Below are positions 56,870 to 64,000 of a stretch of 64,000 nucleotides of DNA, piece after piece. The notes below the pieces were generated by a model, which was given only the letters and a program-made list of their open reading frames with translations, was not told where the DNA came from and searched no databases. Position 1 is the stretch's first letter; the number at the start of each line of letters is the position of its first letter. The DNA comes from Macrotis lagotis (lineage: Eukaryota; Chordata; Mammalia; Peramelemorphia; Peramelidae), in NCBI RefSeq assembly GCF_037893015.1, contig NC_133660.1:282721067-282785066 (forward strand), written 5' to 3'. The translations under genes were made by a program, and so were the position numbers.

Positions 56870-58886
56870 CTGGGGAAACAGAGACAAGCCCAAAGGTTGG
56901 AGAAGGTCCTCCCTCTCATTTGAGCCTTCTGCCCATGCCAGCCCCATTCTCCTTGGCCACGCTACCTGCCCCCAGGGGGATCGGCAGAGGTTGGCCAGCT
57001 GGTCCAGAAGCACCAAGGGTCCCTTGTACAATGAACTCACTCAGACTCAGCCTAGGGGGCTCTGGGGATGGAGAAGCTCCAGCCCCCCACTCCAGCAGCC
57101 TATCTCCCTGAGCTGGGGCTGGAAACCAAGGCTGGCCTGGCCAGAGTCTCTGGCTCTCTGGCTATAGCCCACCTCCCTTTTCTGAGCTCTTTTACTCCAT
57201 AGCCTGGGAGGGAAGTGATGCTAAGTCTCTAAGGATCCTAAATCTGAAAGCACAAGCGTGTGGGCCTTATGGTGGCTGGGACCACCAGGCCAGGAAGAAG
57301 CATCTGACCAAAGATTTAGGTCTGGAAGGGACCCTGAAGTCCCTCTTTCTCATTTTACAAGTAGAGGAAACTGAGGCCCAGAGAAGGGAAGGTTTCCTGG
57401 GCAGTGCTGAGATTTGAACTCAACTCCTTTGACGCCAGGAGGATGCCAGAAGCAGCTGGCCACACCCCCCTCCCCATCTGCCCCTTGGTTCTTGTGCCAA
57501 CCCCCCCCCAACCTCTCCTTCCCTGCCCAGGAATCAGGAAGTGAATCAGAGGCCTCTAGGCCATTTTGGCTTCAATGGCTACTTCAGGAGACCAGGGATG
57601 GGGTTGGGGTGGGGGTGGGGGGCAGGTAAGGCAGAGGGGTCCCAGCCTGACAAAGATGGATAGGCCCTGATTCTTCTCTGGGAGTGAGACTTCTAGGCAA
57701 GTGAAGACAGACTATACACAATGACCACTAGACACAGACAGCACTTCCCTTGGTGCTTGATGCCCAGTCTCTCTGAGGTGGCTGCTGGGGTCTCAGGGGC
57801 TCACTAGTTTTCAGCAGCATTAGCTCTCCCCTCCAGCTCCCCTCCTCCCAGAGCCAAGGTGGACTTCAAGAGATAGGATCTTACCTCCTCTTCTGTGGAA
57901 AAGGGGCAGCCGGCCAAGTTCTCTCCTTCAAGGAGGGTCATGCCCTTCCTACATTCTGTGCTCCCCATCTCCATGGTCAGGAAGTATTTGACACCAGACA
58001 CGAGCTAGACACAACATTTCCTTAGGCGTGGGGCCAGTTGCCAAACTGGCCAGCACCACCCGCTCCCCATGCCGGAAGGGGCCCCATCCAAGCCATAAGG
58101 GAATTAGAATCCCTCCTGCAGGTCACTCCTAGCAGGTTACCCCTCTAGTCTCTCCTTGAATATTTGCAGGGCTGGGGAAATCACTACCTTTCAAATCAGT
58201 CCATTTTGGATCCTTCTAAGGATTTAGCTTTTCCTCACAGACCTTCCTCCCAGCCCTCCAACAACGCTGCCCTTAGTTTAGGTGTCCTGCCTAAGGATGC
58301 AGACCCTTGTATGGGGATCCCACTGCCCTGGGGCTCTTCCCAGGCTACCCAAAACAAGATGAGTTCAACAGAAAAAAATAAGATGGAAACCTTCAAGACC
58401 CACAGATGGACCTGGCAAAAGCTGGGATGGCTTCGAAAGTTGGAAGCTGAGGACGATGGAGGTGGCCCAGACCCTTCAGAGCTCCCACCTGCCCAGCTCC
58501 AGTGGAGGTCTCTGGGAAAGGCCCCAGAGCCCAGCAGACTCGGGGCTCTGCTCTCTAGGCCTCTCTATGGACCTGTCTGGGTCCAAGAAGTCCCTTGCCC
58601 TCCCAGTCTGGCCCACTGCCCATACCCCCGGGGCTCTCACCTGCCTCTCGGCTTTGAGGATTTTGGTGTCTCGGAAATAGTACATATTGTTGCTGTCTTT
58701 GTTGAAACTTTCCACAGCAAACTGAGCCACCTTCTTCACCTCTGGGTGGGAAGGAGACAGCTGTGTCCGGGCACCCAGCATGTTCCCTGGTTGGGGAGGT
58801 GAGCCATTGGTACTGCCACCCTCGTCTCCATGGGCCAAGGGCAGAGTTAGGGAGGCCAGACAGAGCACCAGCAGGCCTAGGAACAT
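56786..58886 (-). CDS. CST6: CST6, cystatin E/M
   Basis: A secreted type 2 cystatin that inhibits papain-type cathepsins (such as L and V) and, by a second site, legumain; in mammals it is active in skin. Three exons, 58,886-58,641, 58,004-57,885 and 56,869-56,786, join in phase and give 149 residues, exactly the human length. It has a signal peptide (MFLGLLVLCLASLTLPLAHG), the N-terminal Gly (G38), the first hairpin QLVSG (82-86, split by intron 1), and the second hairpin P134-W135. The disulfide cysteines are C100/C115 and C126/C146. SNN (65-67) lies where human has the legumain-binding Asn. An upstream in-frame extension exists but runs through a GGA microsatellite, so the ATG at 58,886 is the start. 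Confidence 0.96.
56870..58640. other. CST6 introns
   Basis: The larger intron (56,870-57,884) contains a MIR-like remnant at about 57,305-57,430 (cattttacaagtagaggaaa) and a G-rich run near 57,600-57,622. The smaller one (58,005-58,640) shows nothing I can name. Confidence 0.5.
57885..58004 (-). CDS. CST6: CST6 exon 2
   Basis: It encodes LVSGVKYFLTMEMGSTECRK and on to CPFSTEEE (residues 83-122). It is near identical to human in KYFLTMEMGST-[DE]-CRK. The donor is GTAAGA. Confidence 0.95.
58641..58886 (-). CDS. CST6: CST6 exon 1
   Basis: It encodes residues 1-82: the signal peptide, a Gly/Ser/Pro-rich mature N-terminus (DEGGSTNGSPPQPGNMLG), helix 1 (HPEVKKVAQFAVESFN) and YYFRDTKILKAERQ. The donor is CAG/GTGAGA. 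Confidence 0.95.
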
Positions 58887-59200
58887 CTTGGGACTATTCA
58901 GCAGGGCCTCAAAGAGCACTGGTGAGAAGGCCTGGCCCCACCAGCCTTTTACCTGCTTTGGGAGCCCCACCCCCTGGGCAGGGGGCTGGAACTTCTTGGA
59001 GAGTCCCCTCCTCCTCCTCCTCCTTCTCCTCCTCCTCCTCCTCCTCCTCCTCCTCCTCCTCCTCCTCTCCCACCTCCTCCTCTTTGGGCAAAAGGCCCCA
59101 CCCAGTAGAGTTGTCTGACAGGTCTTGGACCTCATTCCTCCCCAGTCTCAGGGCCTGGATGGAAACTGCCTCTGCCCTCCCTGCGTCCTCCTAGGACACA
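58887..59200 (-). promoter_or_regulatory. CST6: Likely CST6 promoter / 5' UTR region
   Basis: By position this should hold the CST6 transcription start. The only strong signal is the purine tract; I see no convincing TATA or CCAAT box. Confidence 0.35.
59006..59082. repeat. (CTC)n / (GGA)n tract upstream of CST6
   Basis: About 25 triplets with few interruptions, 120-195 bp upstream of the CST6 start codon. On the gene's strand it reads GGA/GAA, so it lies in the 5' UTR or core promoter. Confidence 0.93.
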
Positions 59201-59880
59201 GAAGCCTGGAGTCCTGGGGGACAGGGAGGATGAGGGGGCTCGGCTGAGGAGCCCCCAGCCCATCCCAGAGCTCGGGGCAGAGGGCTAGCTCCCTCAGTTT
59301 GGAAGCTCTCTCCCATCCTTTGTTTAAGAGGAAAGGATCTAGAAGACAGGAGAGCCCTGGGAGGATGGCATTGGTGGGGGGAAGAAGTGTGAGAGGCTTT
59401 ATTGAATGAACCCTTTCCCACCCTCAGTGCTCGGCAGAGAGCTGGCCAGCATACAATTAATCAACGAACGATTGTTGCCCAACTGCACGACTGGTAGTCT
59501 ATGATTCCCTGAAACTAGTCCCCTACAGAGTTCTCTACTCCCCCCACACCCAATTTGTTTTGAAAGCTGGCCTCCCCCTAGCAGCCTCCTAAACTATGGC
59601 CTGTCCCTCATCTCTTTGGACCTCTCAGAGCTGACCTTTGCATCTGGGCAAGGAGGCAGAAAATGGGCATTAGATGGCCAGATCTTTATTCTTCCCAGAG
59701 GTGGGCAGGCAGGGTCTTGTGGGAGATGCCAAAGAACATTGGGCTGTCTTCTATGTCTATGCACTAGGCTATCCAGATGACACAGCAGCTCCTCCTGGAC
59801 ATGTCAAGCTGAGGTGGGGATGGGGGACTGTGAACCCTAAAACTGTACCAAAAACAATAATATAGGATTAAAACAAAATT
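59200..59880. other. Intergenic right of CST6, nothing recognised
   Basis: No coding or repeat feature is clear. BANF1, the next gene in the human order as I recall it, is not visible here or in the rest of the window. Confidence 0.45.
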
Positions 59881-59882
59881 GA

Positions 59883-59992
59883 TGGGGTGGCTAGGCAGTG
59901 TAGTGGATAAAGCACCAGCCCTGGAGTCAGGAGGACCTGAGTTCAATTCTTACCTCAGACACTTAATCCGTTTTCCTTGGAAAGAAGAAAAA
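59883..59992 (+). mobile_element. WSINE1-type SINE, 3' shortened
   Basis: ggggtggctaggcagtgtag to cagacacttaatc, then a jump to the A-rich tail; the GTGTGACC part is missing. Confidence 0.8.
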
Positions 59993-59999
59993 AATCCAC

Positions 60000-61555
60000 A
60001 GATTATAAATTAGACATAAAGTTTTAGTCTCTGGGATTTACCATCTAACCCTTAAGGTGGAGGCCATTTCAGAAAATAGGACAGACTTTGAATTATATAA
60101 AAAAACAGAGAATAGTGAAAATTATTCACCTCCTTTGTGTGGTCTGACAGTGAAGGTTGCACAAGCTCTCTGCCCAAAACTGCTCTTCAGACTCTCATCC
60201 TTGTACAATCCTATCTGGTCTCTTTTCCTGGCAGGACCAGTCTCCCAGTATCCTGGTCATTGTCCTCCCGAATCAGTAGTTAACATAAGAGAGACACCCA
60301 GGTGTCTGTATTTCTTACAAGTTTGACCGAAGGTGACCAATTTGAAGGCCGAGTATGCTCTAAAGAAATCAATTGTTTTACCAGGAATATAGTTTTGAGA
60401 ATCTTATGCTTTGACAGGACAGAGAACTGAGAGACTGGACATAGCTACTCCCCCCCAAAAGAAAAATGAGAATGGTTTGATTAAGGGACCCTCTTGGGGT
60501 CAAAAAGAACTGAGAACATCCTCTGATGCAAAATCGGAACCATGGTTGATGGAATCTAACCCTCAACTCTTCATTCCAAAAGCAATTTTTTTCTGAGTTG
60601 GGTTTTCTCTAGGAGGGAAAGGAATCAACTTTGGATTGGGTCAACAAACAGAATCCTAAACTTGGAGCTCCGAGGCACCTGAGAGGCTGTTGGATTCCAT
60701 CTCTCCATTTCAGAGAGGAAAGTGAAGCCCAAAGGGGTCTCATCCCTTACCCAAGTCATCCTGAAGGTCAAATATAAACATTCATGGAATTGGACTGAAT
60801 TGAATCCACCTTGACTGGTCTAAGTGACCAACATTTCCTGTGGGGTCCTTATTGTGTCCCAACTGAAAACTAGAGGGTGAATCCTCTTAAACAAAGGTAT
60901 CCCCAGACCCAAAGCCCTTTGGTGGAGCTGAATTTCCTTGGTCCCAATGGGACCCAGAGAAAGTTCCCTGAAATCTCTAGTGTAGCAGACTGGGGCCAGG
61001 GATGTGAGGAGTCTGCCAGTTCTGCTCATGCTGGCTTCTTCCCAGCATCTATTCTTCTGCCTTCCATCTTCCATCTTCTATCTTCAAGCCTGTGATGCCC
61101 CAAGAGACTGAAGATGATTTGAAGAACACTTGGAGACTTTCCTCTCTCTCCAATTGTGCCCACCCTATGTAGGGACAGGATATTCATCTCCATCAATAAG
61201 GATAGAGTCCCATATCAATGGATAACAATGGATTTCACAGATCTTGTCAGGACCTTCAGGCAGAGTTAGGGGCTCCTCATCTGCTCCACTGCTCTAAGCC
61301 CCCTCTCTCCCAATCCCCTTCCATTTCTTGCTCACTCTCCCTCATAGATAAAACACCATCATCTTGTTCCTGGGAAGGGCCAACTGCATTCTGTGATTCT
61401 ATGTCCTAGACAGCCCAGACTGAAGCTTCCTTCCCTGACCACCACTTTCCTCTTCCTCAGACCTAATCTGGCAGACTCCATTCCTCTTGTAACTTTACAT
61501 CCTTTTAGCCACTCCTTCCGTTGTGCCCTCTGGAATGCTTGGTTTATTGTTAATA
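60000..61555. other. Intergenic, diverged repeats only
   Basis: A MIR-like remnant is at about 60,650-60,760 (catctctccatttcagagag). The remainder has no gene and no family that I can name with confidence. Confidence 0.4.
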
Positions 61556-61558
61556 AAA

Positions 61559-61618
61559 TACCTTTGAATTAAACTTGCAGCAACTATATACCTTTGAATT
61601 AAACTTGTAGCAACTATC
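61559..61618. repeat. Two-copy 30-bp tandem duplication
   Basis: The unit begins acctttgaattaaacttg and ends agcaactat; the second copy differs by one base (gcag to gtag). It follows a taataaaata word. Confidence 0.9.
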
Positions 61619-61774
61619 TCTCCCTAAAATTATTTTGTTTGCATTTTATATTCAACTGTCCATGTGTCTCCACCCCCCACAACTTCCTCCCCCTCGTGTA
61701 ACCAAGAGAATATAAACTCTCTGAGGACAGGGCACAGCTAGTTCTGTTTTTGCATCCTCATCACCCAACAGGAG

Positions 61775-62015
61775 CCTCAACACAGTGCAGGGGATGGAGC
61801 TCCTGGCCTGGAGTGGGGAAGACTCACCTTTGCGATTTTAAATCTGGCCTCAGATACATCCTAGCTGTGTGGCAAGTCACTTCACCCTATTTACCTCAAT
61901 TTCCTTATGTGCAAAATGATTTGGAGAGGGAAATGGCTAAAATTATTCCAGGATTTCTGCTTGAAATGACTAAAAATGACTGGACAGCCACCTCTAGCCC
62001 CAAGCTTATCAAATC
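61775..62015 (+). mobile_element. MAR1-type SINE
   Basis: It has ttttaaatctggcctcagat, cacttcaccctatttacctc and ggagagggaaatggctaaaa. Confidence 0.65.
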
Positions 62016-62019
62016 TTAT

Positions 62020-62968
62020 CAAGATTTTCATTGTTAAGTGACAAAACTTTCACCCAAGTCTTCTGCTCTTCTGCCTGCTAGGTCTTTTGTGTGCCTTCAC
62101 CCTCCCCATAGTCCTGAGCTCTGGAATCAGAGGACCCAAGTTCGAATGTCACCTCTGCTGCTGGGTGACTTTGGAGGACTTTTGGTCTCTGGCTCTCTGT
62201 TTACTCATCTGTAAAATGAGGGGGTGGCACCAGATGGCTTCTAAGGACACTTTCTGCTCAGATCTATGATCCTGGAACTTTCTGTTCATTCCAACACCCT
62301 CTCTGAAACCCCGGTTTAGAAACCAGATGTGATGGAGAGTGGGCAGCTGACCAGGTTGTTACCTTAAAGGGACAGAAGGAGCAAAACATGGTGGGCAGCT
62401 GACGAGCTGTTCCCTGTGGGGGAGAAGCTGGGCAGGGCCCAGAACAGATGAGGAGGCCAAGTGAGTCAATCCAACACATTCACCTGGACTCATTCCTGAG
62501 GTTTGTGTCCTCTTGTGTTCCTTGGCTGGAGGCCTAGCCCAGAGCACCAGATGAAGTTTCTTCTCCTTCCTTTTGACTACAGGCAAGCCCTAGGTCCAAG
62601 AAGCCTGGGTTGGTTCTGGATCTGGCCTCTTCTACAGTTAGTGTAGCATAGTGACGCCCCCTCTGCTCCCTGGGCCTCAGTTTCCCTATTGGTCAAGTGC
62701 AGAGGGTTAGATGAGTTGAGCCCCCGGGTCCCTTTCTGCTCTGACAGTCCATGATGCCCAGGATGGCAGAGCCATCCCAAGAGTTGGGAAGCCAAGTACC
62801 TGAGCCATAGTCAAGAGAACCCAGATGAAATCTGACTGGCCGCTGGCTGGCTCAGTGCCCTTCCCTGTCTCGTACCCTCTTCTTCAGCTATAACATAGAA
62901 ACAACAACTCCTTGCAGACAGTGACTCAGACCCTTGTCATTGTTATTCTTTTATTTTATGTCCTTCCT
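62020..62968. other. Intergenic with MIR-like scraps
   Basis: MIR-like pieces are at about 62,110-62,280 (gagctctggaatcagaggac, ctgtttactcatctgtaaaa) and about 62,640-62,760 (gcctcagtttccctattggt). No gene seen. Confidence 0.4.
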
Positions 62969-64000
62969 GTGGGGGTCCAGCCTCCGCGGGGTCCTTGAAA
63001 CCTGACAGGAGGGAGAGAGTCGGCGAAATGAGTTGAGTCAACAAATGGATAAAGGCAGGAGCAGGTTGACTGACTGTCAGCTGCTTGGATTTATTTTTAT
63101 AGTCTTAGAATCATATGAAACAAGCAAACTAAAATCATTTCCTTGGTTACAAGAGTGTACAATTTTCATCATTAATAATATAGTTCATATGGTTACAAGT
63201 CTGATCATGTAGTGGTTACAAGGGTGATTATCAATCATGTCGTTAATTTTCTTGTCCCTGCTCAGACTGTGAGGACCTCAACCTGCCTGTTGCCTAGTTT
63301 TTTTTTTTTTTGTTTTTTTTTTTGTTTTTAGGTTTTTGCAAGGCAATGGGGTTAAGTGGCTTGCCCAAGGCCACACAGCTAGGTAATTAGTAAGTGTCTG
63401 AGACCAGACTTGAACCCAGGTACTCGTGACTCCAAGGCCGGTGCTTTATCCACTACGCCACCTAGCTGCCCCAAAAGGGGGACCATCTGTTGCCTAGTTT
63501 GTCGCTGCATAGCAAAGTTATTAATTAAATAGAACTTTCCTTATAATAATCTTTGATATAATTTCTTTAATGGAATGCTTCTATGTTTTTGTACCGCATA
63601 TGTAATGTTTTTGATATGCTCCCTTGACAACCTATAGTGCGGGTAGTTAATGTTCGTCCACCTGTCCGTTGACTCCTTCAATAACTAATTTTCCTTTGAG
63701 CCCTTGTTGGTAGACGCTACGGTTTCTATGACTTTTTATTCTTTCCCAATAAACTAAGGCTGTTAGAGTTCACATATTGGTTACCTATACTATTCTCTCA
63801 CCATCTTTATCATATATTCCTGTGTATGATAAGGGGGGCAAAACTGTTAATTTCCCTGGAATTCTATCTGATCCATCTTGTATCTGGTTTCCCTGTATAT
63901 ATTCTGACATCTCCCTGGAACTCCCAGTGCTGTATCTTCCAAAGATTTCATAATGCTGAAGCCTTTTGTATGTCTCAGGGAGAGGCAGTCCTGTTAAATT
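62969..64000 (-). mobile_element. LTR-like fossil of a class II (ERVK-like) retrovirus, runs off right edge
   Basis: Read on the minus strand, the left end shows a TATA/poly(A)-like ctataaaaataaa (about 63,104-63,092). A downstream stretch then ends ccgcggaggctggaccccca-ca at about 62,969, which looks like the U5 end of a betaretrovirus-like LTR. The other end is not in the window, and whether internal sequence is included cannot be told. It is a fossil with no open frame of note. A WSINE1 inserted into it, so it predates at least part of WSINE1 activity. Confidence 0.42.
63301..63486 (-). mobile_element. WSINE1-type SINE inserted in the LTR-like element
   Basis: A T-rich tail, ggtttttgcaaggcaatggg, and head ctacgccacctagctgcccc plus a short extra 5' stretch. 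Perfect 14-bp duplications ctgttgcctagttt lie at 63,287-63,300 and 63,487-63,500. Confidence 0.93.

Noticed and set aside
58476-59135. A longer CST6 start upstream, giving an arginine-rich N-terminal extension
   Set aside because: The extension is translated microsatellite; the internal Met at 58,886 opens a proper signal peptide and gives the family's exact 149-residue length.
59200-62968. Search for BANF1, the expected next gene
   Set aside because: No BANF1-like codons (such as the MTTSQKHRDFV start) are present; it probably lies beyond the right edge.

Overview
The window is nuclear DNA from a marsupial. The evidence is a set of spliced mammalian genes plus a dense load of marsupial retroposons. 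At least eleven tRNA-derived SINEs have the head GGGGCAGCTAGGTGGCGCA and the tail CCCCATTGCCTTGCAAAAACC, which I recognise as the WSINE1 type of Australian marsupials. A dasyurid (Tasmanian devil-like) host is my best guess, but only an inference. Older MAR1, MIR-like, L2/CR1 and L1 copies fill the rest.

The gene order is SF3B2 (-), GAL3ST3 (+), CATSPER1 (+), CST6 (-). It matches, in reverse orientation, the human 11q13.1 order CST6-CATSPER1-GAL3ST3-SF3B2 as I recall it. The left 9 kb hold the 5' seven coding exons of SF3B2 (splicing factor of the U2 snRNP), which runs off the left edge; its CpG-island promoter is at 9.03-9.36 kb. From about 9.4 to 16.5 kb is intergenic, with L1, L2 and SINE debris. 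GAL3ST3 (Golgi galactose-3-O-sulfotransferase) has a probable noncoding first exon ending near 16,883, a short exon with the start codon at 20,758, and a very GC-rich catalytic exon (23,115-24,324). A minisatellite starts 24 bp after the stop.

From 26.3 to 46.4 kb there is no host gene. The stretch contains SINE clusters, an L1 inserted in an older L1 (35.1-38.8 kb), L2 pieces, and a degraded L1 (about 42.1-45.1 kb) hit by a WSINE1, an open RPS15A retrocopy, an L1 tail and another WSINE1. CATSPER1 (sperm calcium channel alpha subunit) can be traced as twelve coding exons, 46,497-54,080, giving 472 residues. CST6 (secreted cystatin E/M, 149 residues) converges on it at 58,886-56,786. The right end holds SINE remnants and, from 62,969, a minus-oriented LTR-like fossil cut by a WSINE1.

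The four genes are functionally unrelated (splicing, glycan sulfation, sperm motility, protease inhibition); they share synteny only. The points most worth a second look are: CATSPER1 lacking the long histidine-rich N-terminus known from other mammals and having a changed S4 segment; a missing SF3B2 exon; the intact RPS15A retrocopy; and the repeat-built GAL3ST3 3' UTR.
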